Source of the DNA: JANLUX01 sp031366005
GTDB taxonomy: Bacteria; Bacteroidota; Bacteroidia; AKYH767-A; OLB10
Assembly: GCA_031366005.1 (NCBI GenBank)
Contig: JANLZB010000073.1
Span: 1-51,783, forward strand
Direction: 5' to 3'
Length of the DNA stretch: 51,783 nucleotides
Shown here: positions 7,732-15,623 of the stretch, in pieces
Numbering within the stretch: position 1 is the first letter of the stretch
How the letters are laid out: each line of letters opens with the position of its first letter
Made by a program: the position numbers and the translations under genes
The notes under the pieces: generated by a model
What the model was told of the DNA's origin: nothing
Seen by the model: only the letters and a program-made list of their open reading frames with translations
Database searches by the model: none

Positions 7732-8610
7732 ATGAATAAGGACTTCCACGTAAGAAAAATTTTGATCCCGTATGATTTCTCTGAAACGGCTGATCTGAGC
7801 CTTGACCATGCAGTGTTCATGGCCCAATTATTTAAAGCCGAAATCACGCTTGTTCATATTGTTGAAACAGTAACTTTTACCAGCGCTATCAGTCATGCAT
7901 TAAGTGGATTTGAGAAAAAAGTTGAGTCTGCTTCCAATGAAAAATTGCAGGAACTGGCTGATAAGCTTCATCGTGAAAACGGCATTAAAGTAAACGTGAT
8001 AACGGAAGTAGGAAAAATTTATAAAAAAATTGTGCAGGTTGCCAAGCAGAGTCATGCTGATGTAATTGTAATGGGAACGCATGGAACGGGTGGTTCAAGT
8101 TCTGTATTGGGAAGTAATACATCCAAAGTAGTAATGGAATCGCATTGTCCTGTAATTTCTGTTCAGGCACATGCAAAAAATATTGGATTCACACGCGTTG
8201 TTTTGCCAATAGATGATACGCCTGAATCACGTCAGAAAGTAAATTTTGCTTTGGAGTTAGCGCTGCGTTACAACGCACATGTTTTTGTTGCAGGAATAAT
8301 GCAATCAAACAATGAGGATTACCAAAGAAAATTCAGAATAAAAATTGAACAGGTTGTTGATTTTCTTGCCGGACACGGTGTAGCATGCGAAAGCAAATTT
8401 ATTAGTGGTGACGACCGCGCTAAAATGACTTTGAAACTGGCAGGTGAAACAGATGCTGATCTCATCATCATCATGACTGAACAGGAAGCATCAATAGCAG
8501 GACTTTTACTTGGAACTTATGCAACCAAAGTTGTTAATCAATCCAAGATTCCGGTGATGACTGTTCGTCCTGCTGAAATTGATCCCGACCGCATAACTGT
8601 TACTTTTTAA
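7732..8610 (+). CDS. Second tandem-domain universal stress protein
   Basis: This 292-residue protein is similar to its upstream neighbour across its whole length. The N-terminal domain has GTHGTGGSSSVLGS, an ATP-loop with eight instead of nine residues between the second glycine and GS. The C-terminal domain has MTEQEAS in place of the loop. Both genes therefore keep one likely nucleotide-binding half and one degenerate half. The two proteins may form hetero-oligomers. The specific stress cannot be read from the sequence. Confidence 0.92.
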   Translation: MNKDFHVRKILIPYDFSETADLSLDHAVFMAQLFKAEITLVHIVETVTFTSAISHALSGFEKKVESASNEKLQELADKLHRENGIKVNVITEVGKIYKKIVQVAKQSHADVIVMGTHGTGGSSSVLGSNTSKVVMESHCPVISVQAHAKNIGFTRVVLPIDDTPESRQKVNFALELALRYNAHVFVAGIMQSNNEDYQRKFRIKIEQVVDFLAGHGVACESKFISGDDRAKMTLKLAGETDADLIIIMTEQEASIAGLLLGTYATKVVNQSKIPVMTVRPAEIDPDRITVTF

Positions 8611-8621
8611 TAACAAATGTT

Positions 8622-8691
8622 TTTCTCTTTGAGAGAAATTTAAATCAGTGTAAACTTTACTTATCACTTCAAACAATTTTTTTTGAATTGT
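8622..8691. other. Short hairpins in the gap between convergent genes
   Basis: TTTCTCT-TTG-AGAGAAA at 8622-8638 is a perfect 7-bp stem, and ACAATT/AATTGT at 8673-8691 forms a weaker stem around a T-run. Together they could end transcription from either side, between the stress-protein pair and the acyltransferase gene. Neither is strong. Confidence 0.35.
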
Positions 8692-8717
8692 CAGAACCTT
8701 TCGTTGACTAAATTTTT

Positions 8718-9917
8718 TTAATCATTATTTTTAAAAGGATCGCGTGGAATCCAGTTGGAAGGTGGGGCTGAAGGCAAAAATGGTTTAACAAGTTTATTTA
8801 ATAACCGGCTGTTTAACCGCATATAAGCAGCATGATCAACAGGCTTAGCGCCAACGGTGGTTTTCATTTCCAATGCTGTTCTTCCAAATGAAAGTATTTT
8901 CACTTTTACCTTGATAGCTTCTTTTATAAAGAGGTAAAGAATATTTTGATACAATGCATATTCTTTGTTGTAGTGATAATCTATCCCGATATGATGAGCT
9001 TCATAATCATGTTCATTAAAAATTCCGGTCATGAATGCAATCAGCTTTTCATCATGATAAATTGCCTTGAAGAGAAAGTTTTTACCTAAATGTTTTTTAT
9101 ACTGAATAAAACAAGCTACGTCTGGTTTTAAAACGCGCACAGGTGAGCGTTGCTGCACAGCGAGATAAAGTTCGTTTATTCGTTCTGCATTTTTTTCTAT
9201 TTCTTCCAGTTCAAAGTTCCATTCTGTGAGATTTGCAATTTTCTTTATGGCATTGTTTGCACGTAACCTGTATTTTGCAGACATGGCATTCAGGTAATCA
9301 TCAAATGTTTGCCAATCATTAATATGATCAATTACCATAATCGGATCCATTACAAAACGAATAAATCCTTCTTTTTCAAGGATCGGTTGCAGGGGATCAT
9401 CTGAGAATGGAAAATCTTTCACAATAATTGCTGAGAGCTTTCCACGTTTTTCCAGTTCCTGATTAATATGTAAAATTATTTCAGGTAACAGAAGGCACAA
9501 TGGTTTTTCATATCCGTGTAAACAAGTAAATGCATATTGTCCGCTCACATTCATGTTGCCACACACCAGTAACCAGTTTGCTTGTTCTGGTTCATGACTG
9601 AATAAAAGGCGGTTCAGTTTATCACTTACCAGATTTAAAAATTTCCCGTAAGGATCTAAATGAATAATACTTCCTAACTCTTTTGCTGCAAGATTGATTG
9701 CCTGGAAATAAATTAGTGCTACTGCTTCATTATCCTCATATATCAAAACATAAATAGTTTCCATTCCCTTGATACATGATTCTTCAAGTGCGTGCAGATA
9801 TTTGGGTTCCAATAAAAGGCTGGAAGGAAAATCCCACTTTTCCATTTCTTCGTTAACTGAACGAATGGAATAAAAAAGTTTATGTGAAAGAGTTGATGAA
9901 GTAATCGTTTGTTTCAA
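8718..9917 (-). CDS. GNAT-like acyltransferase of the FemAB/BioF2 type
   Basis: With the proposed TTG start the product has 399 residues. The C-terminal half (MSAKYRLRANNAIKKI ... FLFKAIYHDEKLIAFMTGIF ... HHIGIDYHYNKEYALYQNILY ... SFGRTALEMKTTVGAKP) looks like the acyl-transfer domain of peptidoglycan-type GNAT proteins. I favour the TTG at 9917 over the ATG at 9845 because residues encoded between them (HKLFYSIRSVNEE) resemble the conserved start of this family, and an AGGA lies just before the TTG. An ATG farther upstream would run into the divergent phosphoesterase gene. The acceptor (amino acid, peptide or glycan) is unknown. Confidence 0.7.
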   Translation of the reverse strand: MKQTITSSTLSHKLFYSIRSVNEEMEKWDFPSSLLLEPKYLHALEESCIKGMETIYVLIYEDNEAVALIYFQAINLAAKELGSIIHLDPYGKFLNLVSDKLNRLLFSHEPEQANWLLVCGNMNVSGQYAFTCLHGYEKPLCLLLPEIILHINQELEKRGKLSAIIVKDFPFSDDPLQPILEKEGFIRFVMDPIMVIDHINDWQTFDDYLNAMSAKYRLRANNAIKKIANLTEWNFELEEIEKNAERINELYLAVQQRSPVRVLKPDVACFIQYKKHLGKNFLFKAIYHDEKLIAFMTGIFNEHDYEAHHIGIDYHYNKEYALYQNILYLFIKEAIKVKVKILSFGRTALEMKTTVGAKPVDHAAYMRLNSRLLNKLVKPFLPSAPPSNWIPRDPFKNND

Positions 9918-9978
9918 AATCCTACTATAAAATTCAATACAAAGAAAGTTGAAACAACCTAATAAAGTGGAATTGATA

Positions 9979-9986
9979 TTTCTTTG
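9979..9986 (+). promoter_or_regulatory. Candidate -7 box of the yfcE-like gene
   Basis: TTTCTTTG differs from TAnnTTTG at one position and ends eight bases before the ATG at 9995, implying a nearly leaderless mRNA like others in this window. Confidence 0.4.
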
Positions 9987-9994
9987 CGTCAGAG

Positions 9995-10513
9995 ATGAAA
10001 AAAATTTTATTGTTATCAGATACACATGGTTATCTTGATAAATCAATTTTAGAACATGCTTCACAGGCAGATGAAATCTGGCATGCTGGTGACATCGGAA
10101 ATCTGGAAACTGCTGATCGCTTAAGTGCAGTAAAACCTTTACGTGCAGTTTATGGAAATATTGATGACACAAAATTGAGAACAGTATATCCTCTAAATAA
10201 TCATTTTACTATTGAAGGTCTTAAGGTTTTCATAACACATATTGGAGGTTATCCTGGAAGATATAATCCTAATGCAAAAAAGGAAATAATGAATGAGCAA
10301 CCACAACTTTTTATTTGCGGGCACTCGCACATTCTGCGTGTAATGCGAGATCCCGTTCTCAAACTATTACATATTAATCCAGGTGCCGCAGGTATTTATG
10401 GATTTCACAGAATGCGGACAATAGTACGATTTGAGATTAACCAGGGAAAAATAGAAAACCTGGAAGTGATTGAATTAGGTCTCAGAGGTACACTACCTCA
10501 ACCTGTCGGCTGA
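9995..10513 (+). CDS. YfcE/MJ0936-type metallophosphoesterase
   Basis: This 172-residue protein shows the full calcineurin-like metal-site series: SDTHG (residues 8-12), GDIGN, GNIDD, FITHIGG and GHSHI, followed by NPGAAG. The size and order fit the small YfcE family, which hydrolyses phosphodiesters in vitro with two divalent metals. The physiological substrate is unknown. The last 21 bases overlap the end of the DUF4293 gene on the other strand, a tail-to-tail overlap that leaves no room for a terminator between them. Confidence 0.9.
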   Translation: MKKILLLSDTHGYLDKSILEHASQADEIWHAGDIGNLETADRLSAVKPLRAVYGNIDDTKLRTVYPLNNHFTIEGLKVFITHIGGYPGRYNPNAKKEIMNEQPQLFICGHSHILRVMRDPVLKLLHINPGAAGIYGFHRMRTIVRFEINQGKIENLEVIELGLRGTLPQPVG

Positions 10514-10960
10514 CCGCACAAGGTTATCATCTTTTTTAATTCCATTTCTGGCAAGAAAAAGAAAAATCAATTGAATTGGCATAAAAATTATAATCCATTT
10601 TATAGAAGAAATATTTGAAGTACCGGACAGGCTAACCAGTTGGCGGTAATTGTAAAATAAAACTCCAATTAAGATTAAAACTAAAGTGATCATTAAATTA
10701 ATAAACTTCAACTGCAACGCTCTGTTAGCATAATTAAAAATGGTAACCAGTGTTAAGATTGCAATTAAAATATTAATAAGCAGCAATGGAAAGTTATAAC
10801 TCAGTACCGATATTTTGGCATCGCTTATGAATGAAGTTTTGATGATACTTAATTGATATATTCCATCAGGTACCTGGAAAACAAACAAGTTGAAGAAACA
10901 TAAAAAAATACAGCAGCAGATCACTAATGCGAGATAAACAGATTGAATTCGTTGAAGCAT
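10493..10960 (-). CDS. DUF4293 family membrane protein
   Basis: This 155-residue protein begins MLQRIQSVYLALVICCCIFL, the typical start of the Bacteroidota-specific DUF4293 family, and has four predicted membrane helices. Its function is not known. The gene is divergent from rho, a neighbourhood that is conserved in many Bacteroidota and supports the call. The short basic C-terminus is probably cytosolic. Confidence 0.85.
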   Translation of the reverse strand: MLQRIQSVYLALVICCCIFLCFFNLFVFQVPDGIYQLSIIKTSFISDAKISVLSYNFPLLLINILIAILTLVTIFNYANRALQLKFINLMITLVLILIGVLFYNYRQLVSLSGTSNISSIKWIIIFMPIQLIFLFLARNGIKKDDNLVRSADRLR

Positions 10961-11030
10961 AATTTTAAAATTAATGGCAAAGATGTCAATAAGCTTGTTG
11001 AAAAAAAACTTTATATCCTGTGCAACTAAA

Positions 11031-11062
11031 TTTGGCTTGCATACGTTTAAGGTGTATTATTG
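11031..11062 (+). promoter_or_regulatory. Candidate rho promoter
   Basis: TTTG at 11031-11034 and TATTATTG at 11055-11062 are spaced by 20 bases and match the Bacteroidota -33/-7 pattern with one mismatch in the -7 box. This would leave a 5' leader of about 130 bases before rho, with several C-clusters (around 11108-11150). A long C-bearing leader is what one would expect if Rho controls its own transcription, which is an inference. Confidence 0.5.
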
Positions 11063-11201
11063 CATCATCGAATGCCGGATTACAGTTTTTAATCCCTTTA
11101 TTTACGAGCTCCCCCTGTTTATTAAGGTTACCCCTAAAAAAGCCCAAGAACAATTCTTAATAATGCAATAAACGCATAAATACTAAAAGTATATTTTACA
11201 A

Positions 11202-12938
11202 ATGTTTGACATCATTCAATTAAATGAAAAACTCCTTCCGGAGTTAAAAGAAATAGCTAAGAAATTAGATATTGACAATTTCGAGAATCTCAAAAAGCAA
11301 GACCTTGTTTACAAAATTTTAGATCATCAGGCACTCAATCCTGAAATTGATTTTGCGAAACTGGGGATAGATATTCCTGCTGAGAAACCAACACGTTCAC
11401 GCAAGAAAGAAGCAGAACCAAAGGAAACAAAAGAAGCTAAGCCTGCACGTGAATCAAAAGAAGTGAAACAAAATGTGGAAAAGGAAAAGCCTTCTGCACC
11501 AGCTGCTTCTCCGGCTCCAAATACAGAAAATTCAGATCCGAATAATCGTCCTAAACGTCAGCGTATTATTCCCGTTGTTCCGGAGGATGAGCAGCCCGCC
11601 AAAGTTGTTTATCAACCCTATTCTCACGGAAGTGAACGAAGTGTCCCAAAGAAAATTGAAACCATTAATCAACCTCCTGCCGGTACGGAATCTGCAGATG
11701 TAAATATGAATATTGAATCATCAGAACCACGACCTATGCGAGAAAACCCTATGATGTCACGTGAAGCAATGTTGCGTGAACGCAAACCCATTCCAAGTAT
11801 AAGTAATGAACCTGTTTACGATTTTGGTGATGCCATTGCATGCGAAGGTGTGTTGGAAGTTATGCCCGATGGATTCGGTTTTTTACGTTCCTCAGATTAT
11901 AATTATCTCGCATCGCCTGATGATGTTTATGTATCTCAATCGCAGGTTAAGCTTTTTGGTTTAAAAACCGGTGATACTGTTAGTGGTGCTGTACGTCCTC
12001 CCAAGGAAGGTGAGAAGTTTTTTCCTTTGATAAAAGTGAATAACATCAATGGACAGGATCCTGAAATAGTTCGTGATCGTGTACCGTTTGATTTCTTAAC
12101 ACCATTATTTGCGCACGAAAAATTTAATCTTTACAATGGAAACAGTAATTATTCTTCACGGGTAATTGATTTGTTTACTCCTATAGGAAAAGGTCAGCGT
12201 GGATTAATTGTGGCGCAACCAAAAACAGGTAAAACAGTTTTGTTAAAAGAAGTTGCAAATGCAATTGCTGCTAATCATCCCGAAGCATATTTAATTATTC
12301 TTTTAATTGATGAGCGTCCTGAAGAAGTAACCGATATGGCTCGCAGTGTAAAAGCTGAAGTGATTTCATCCACATTTGATGAGCCTGCTGATCGTCACGT
12401 AAAAATTGCAAACATTGTTTTGGAAAAAGCAAAACGTTTGGTGGAGTGTGGACATGATGTGGTGATTCTTTTAGATTCTATCACTCGATTAGCGCGTGCT
12501 TATAATACTGTAGCTCCTGCATCAGGTAAAGTATTATCAGGTGGAGTTGAAGCAAATGCATTGCAAAAGCCAAAACGTTTCTTCGGTGCTGCACGTAAGA
12601 TTGAAAATGGAGGTTCTTTAACAATTCTTGCAACAGCTTTGATTGATACCGGCTCACGCATGGATGAAGTGATCTTTGAAGAATTTAAAGGAACAGGCAA
12701 TATGGAATTGCAGCTGGATCGCAAGCTTTCCAACAAACGTATTTTCCCTGCTATTGATTTGGTTTCATCAAGCACACGAAGAGATGACTTGTTGCACGAT
12801 AAAGACGTTTTACAAAAAATGTGGATACTTCGTAATCACCTTGCAGATATGAATTCAACAGAAGCAATGGAGTTTATGCTGGAACGTATGCGTGGAACAA
12901 AATCAAACGAGGAGTTTTTGATTTCAATGAATAATTAA
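11202..12938 (+). CDS. rho: Transcription termination factor Rho with disordered insertion
   Basis: The product has 578 residues, against about 420 in E. coli. Residues 1-50 are the Rho N-terminal helical domain. Residues about 61-200 are a low-complexity Lys/Glu/Pro/Ser/Asn-rich insertion with no predicted fold. The cold-shock-like RNA-binding domain (CEGVLEVMPDGFGFLRS) starts near 214. The hexameric ATPase follows, with the P-loop GQRGLIVAQPKTGKT (331-345), LLIDERPEEV and DSITRLARA. Such insertions are known in Bacteroidota Rho. Rho releases RNA polymerase at untranslated transcripts. No Shine-Dalgarno sequence precedes the ATG. Confidence 0.97.
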   Translation: MFDIIQLNEKLLPELKEIAKKLDIDNFENLKKQDLVYKILDHQALNPEIDFAKLGIDIPAEKPTRSRKKEAEPKETKEAKPARESKEVKQNVEKEKPSAPAASPAPNTENSDPNNRPKRQRIIPVVPEDEQPAKVVYQPYSHGSERSVPKKIETINQPPAGTESADVNMNIESSEPRPMRENPMMSREAMLRERKPIPSISNEPVYDFGDAIACEGVLEVMPDGFGFLRSSDYNYLASPDDVYVSQSQVKLFGLKTGDTVSGAVRPPKEGEKFFPLIKVNNINGQDPEIVRDRVPFDFLTPLFAHEKFNLYNGNSNYSSRVIDLFTPIGKGQRGLIVAQPKTGKTVLLKEVANAIAANHPEAYLIILLIDERPEEVTDMARSVKAEVISSTFDEPADRHVKIANIVLEKAKRLVECGHDVVILLDSITRLARAYNTVAPASGKVLSGGVEANALQKPKRFFGAARKIENGGSLTILATALIDTGSRMDEVIFEEFKGTGNMELQLDRKLSNKRIFPAIDLVSSSTRRDDLLHDKDVLQKMWILRNHLADMNSTEAMEFMLERMRGTKSNEEFLISMNN

Positions 12939-12947
12939 GCCACTAAC

Positions 12948-12996
12948 TCCTGAAAGGGGACAATGATGCGTAGAGTCCCTTTAGGGAATTAAAGGG
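12948..12996. repeat. Imperfect hairpin spanning the rho/mpl convergent ends
   Basis: TCCTGAAAGGGGAC (12948-12961) can pair with GTCCCTTTAGGGA (12975-12987) with small bulges, and CCCTTTA (12977-12983) can also pair with TAAAGGG (12990-12996). The two pairings are mutually exclusive. The structure covers the last codons and stop of mpl and the gap after rho. It may define the 3' ends of both transcripts, although no clear T-tract follows. Confidence 0.5.
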
Positions 12997-14375
12997 TGAG
13001 CGTGGGTTGCGTTAGCAATTAATTCTTTTCCGAATTCATTAATATTTATCCCGTCAAAATTTCCGGAACTCATCAGCAGCAAAACATCGTGCTTGTAATT
13101 TTTTTGCTGTAGATATTGTTGCAGCAAAGCTGAATCATTAAACACGTTAATATCATTTCGTGCAAAAGCAGAACGAACCTGTTCAATCGAAATCGGTTTT
13201 AGTTTTTTATGTTCGATGGTATGCGGATTGAAATAAACAATTGCTTCATCCGCTTTATTCATTGAGCCTTTATATTGTTCAAGAAAATTTTCATTTAAAC
13301 TGCTGAAGGTATGCAACTCCATGCAGGCAATTAATTTTCGGTTGCTGAATTGTTCACGCACTGCTTCGGTGGTTGCTTTGAGTTTGGATGGTGAGTGAGC
13401 AAAGTCTTTATAAATAACCAATGATTCACTTCTTCCAACTAATTCCAATCGTCTTGATGCACCTTTAAATGTTTGTATCGAATTATAAAACTCATCATCT
13501 GTAACACCTAATTTTTTGCAAACCAAATGTGCTCCTTCAAGATTCAACAAATTATGATGACCGAAAATAAATAAGGGAGTGGGCTGTTCACAGTCAGCAG
13601 TTGGCAAATATGTTATTCCATCTTTTATTTCATATTTTGGAATATGATAAGGAAATTTTTGAATGTTGTTTGATGCGGCTTCGCAGATTTTTATTACTTC
13701 AATATCTTCTTCACAGTAAATTAAAGTTCCACCACCGGAAATCTGGTTTACAAAAACCCTAAACTGTTCCACATAATTTTCAAACGTTGGAAACACATTT
13801 ATATGATCCCATGCAATGCCACTTATCAATGCGATATTGGGTTTATACAAATGAAACTTTGGTCTGCGGTCAAGAGGAGAGGAAAGATATTCATCACCTT
13901 CTAATATCATCACTGGTGCATCATGACTTAAACTTACCATTGTATCAAAACCTTCCAACTGCGCACCCACCATAAAATCAAAAGATTTATTACAATGTTT
14001 TAAGACATGTAAAATCATTGCTGTGATGGTTGTCTTACCATGACTTCCTCCAATCACAACACGTGTTTTGTTTTTTGATTGCTCATATAAATATTCAGGA
14101 TAGGAATAAACTTTCAAACCTAATTCCTGCGCACGCAACAGCTCAGGATTATCTGCGCGTGCATGCATACCTAAAATGATTGCACCCAATGAGGAATTAA
14201 TTTTTTCAGGAAACCAGCCAATCGCTGAGGGTAATATTCCGGCATTCGCCAGCCGGGATTTAGATGGTTCATTTATCTCATCATCAGAACCTGAAACCTG
14301 ATAACCTTTATGATGTAATGCAAGAGCAAGGTTATGCATGGCACTTCCCCCGATTGCAATGAAGTGTACTTTCAT
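12981..14375 (-). CDS. mpl: UDP-N-acetylmuramate--L-alanyl-gamma-D-glutamyl-meso-diaminopimelate ligase
   Basis: This 464-residue Mur-ligase-family protein is the right length for Mpl. The N-terminus MKVHFIAIGGSAMHNLALAL is the Mur N-terminal Rossmann domain, GGSHGKTTIT near residue 109 is the ATP P-loop, and MILEGDEYLSSPLDRRPKF and SGIAWDHINVF are characteristic of Mpl rather than MurC. Mpl joins recovered tripeptide from peptidoglycan turnover directly to UDP-MurNAc, so it is a wall-recycling enzyme. The gene is convergent with rho. MurC is a less likely alternative because of the Mpl-type DEYxSSxxDRRPK block. Confidence 0.93.
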   Translation of the reverse strand: MKVHFIAIGGSAMHNLALALHHKGYQVSGSDDEINEPSKSRLANAGILPSAIGWFPEKINSSLGAIILGMHARADNPELLRAQELGLKVYSYPEYLYEQSKNKTRVVIGGSHGKTTITAMILHVLKHCNKSFDFMVGAQLEGFDTMVSLSHDAPVMILEGDEYLSSPLDRRPKFHLYKPNIALISGIAWDHINVFPTFENYVEQFRVFVNQISGGGTLIYCEEDIEVIKICEAASNNIQKFPYHIPKYEIKDGITYLPTADCEQPTPLFIFGHHNLLNLEGAHLVCKKLGVTDDEFYNSIQTFKGASRRLELVGRSESLVIYKDFAHSPSKLKATTEAVREQFSNRKLIACMELHTFSSLNENFLEQYKGSMNKADEAIVYFNPHTIEHKKLKPISIEQVRSAFARNDINVFNDSALLQQYLQQKNYKHDVLLLMSSGNFDGININEFGKELIANATHAHPLIP

Positions 14376-14457
14376 TTACTAAACAATTAAAGAGTGACAA
14401 TATTAGTAAGAGTTATTCTATTCTTTTAAAAAACATTTTTGATGCTTCTATATTTTT

Positions 14458-14465
14458 TAAATTTG
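14458..14465 (+). promoter_or_regulatory. Candidate -7 box of the antitoxin-like gene
   Basis: TAAATTTG matches TAnnTTTG and lies 10 bases before the ATG at 14476. A TTTG at 14438-14441 is 16 bases upstream, slightly short for a -33 box. Confidence 0.45.
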
Positions 14466-14475
14466 TGTTAAATAA

Positions 14476-14721
14476 ATGATAATGGAATTGCTTAGAAAAA
14501 AGTTGTCTTTAATAGAATGGCTTGCTGCTTTAAATGACGAAGCAATCATTAATAAGGTGGAGGAAATTCGCAAATCAACATTCATAAAAAAGTATGAAGA
14601 CTCTTTAAAGCCCTTAACAGAAGATCAATTGCTGAAAAGAATTCAGGCATCGGAAGATGATATAAAAAATGGTCGGACTTCAACATTAGAGGATATTGAA
14701 AAAGAGTCAGAAAATTGGTAG
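14476..14721 (+). CDS. Orphan antitoxin-like (addiction-module component) protein
   Basis: This 81-residue acidic, helical protein ends with NGRTSTLEDIEKESENW. The pattern of a helical start, then ...Q(A/S)xxDIxNGR..S.ED...E...W, resembles small antitoxin-like proteins that are common in Bacteroidota and often annotated as addiction-module components. In a classical pair a RelE/ParE-type toxin would follow, but the next gene is an MBL hydrolase 56 bases on, so this copy stands alone. It may be a remnant, a trans-acting antitoxin or something unrelated. An ATG two codons in (14482) is an alternative start. Confidence 0.6.
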   Translation: MIMELLRKKLSLIEWLAALNDEAIINKVEEIRKSTFIKKYEDSLKPLTEDQLLKRIQASEDDIKNGRTSTLEDIEKESENW

Positions 14722-14777
14722 AATACTGACAGTAATATTTCATGTTATTTTCTAAATCTTAATAATGATAAAAAATT

Positions 14778-15623
14778 ATGCAGCTTTACTCAATCAACAC
14801 TGGTTATTTTAAATTAGATGGTGGAGCAATGTTTGGCGTTGTTCCCAAAAGCATCTGGAACAAATTAAATCCCTCAGATGAAAATAATCTTTGCAATTGG
14901 GCTATGCGCTCATTGCTTGTGCAATTAAACGATCGTTTAATATTAATTGATAATGGAATAGGAGATAAACAGGATGCAAAATTTTTCTCTCATTATTTTT
15001 TGAATGGTGATGATACGCTTGAAAAATCTCTGAAGAAAAATGGTTTTGGTTTTGATGACATTACAGATGTTTTTCTCACGCATTTGCATTTTGATCATTG
15101 CGGTGGAAGTATTCGTTATAATAAAGTGCGTAGTGGTTATGAACCTGCTTTCAAGAATGCTATTTACTGGAGCAACGATGAACATTGGAAATGGGCAATA
15201 CAACCAAATGTACGTGAGAAGGCAAGCTTTCTGAAAGAGAATATTTTACCGATACAGGAAAGTGGTCAATTAAAATTTACAACTGAAGGAGCGGAAATAT
15301 ATCCCGGTTTTAAAGTGATGTATGCAAACGGACATACTGATGGAATGATGCTGCCATTGATTAAATACAAAGAAACAACTGTTGCATACATGGCGGATTT
15401 AATTCCTGCGGCTGCACATATTCCGTTGGCTTATGTGATGGGTTATGATACACGTCCATTGATTACAATGGAGGAGAAAGCAGAATTTTTAAATGAAGCC
15501 GCAAATAAAAACTATGTTTTATTTTTTGAGCATGATCCTGTAATTGAATGTTGTAATCTTCAACGGACTGAAAAAGGAATTCGTGTAAAAGAAATCTTTA
15601 GTTTAAAAGATTTTACTGGTTAA
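14778..15623 (+). CDS. MBL-fold metallo-hydrolase
   Basis: The 281-residue protein has the metallo-beta-lactamase motif THLHFDHCGG near residue 100, the later metal ligands in YANGHTDGMM and in MADLIPAAAHI, and a terminal EHDP. This points to a two-zinc hydrolase of the lactonase/glyoxalase-like group. The arrangement resembles AHL-lactonase-like members, but the substrate is not certain. No signal peptide is visible, so it is cytosolic. Its last 11 bases overlap the 3' end of comEC on the other strand. Confidence 0.88.
   Translation: MQLYSINTGYFKLDGGAMFGVVPKSIWNKLNPSDENNLCNWAMRSLLVQLNDRLILIDNGIGDKQDAKFFSHYFLNGDDTLEKSLKKNGFGFDDITDVFLTHLHFDHCGGSIRYNKVRSGYEPAFKNAIYWSNDEHWKWAIQPNVREKASFLKENILPIQESGQLKFTTEGAEIYPGFKVMYANGHTDGMMLPLIKYKETTVAYMADLIPAAAHIPLAYVMGYDTRPLITMEEKAEFLNEAANKNYVLFFEHDPVIECCNLQRTEKGIRVKEIFSLKDFTG

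Noticed and set aside
8718..10172. 484-codon version of the acyltransferase reaching over the yfcE-like gene
   Set aside because: The extra N-terminal part is antisense to a clear phosphoesterase and has no family similarity; the start was moved to 9917.
10974..11171. 65-codon plus-strand frame upstream of rho
   Set aside because: It overlaps the candidate rho promoter and has no similarity to a known small protein; it is best explained as leader sequence.
14476..15623. Toxin-antitoxin pair formed by the antitoxin-like gene and its downstream neighbour
   Set aside because: The downstream product is an MBL-fold hydrolase with intact metal motifs, not a toxin.
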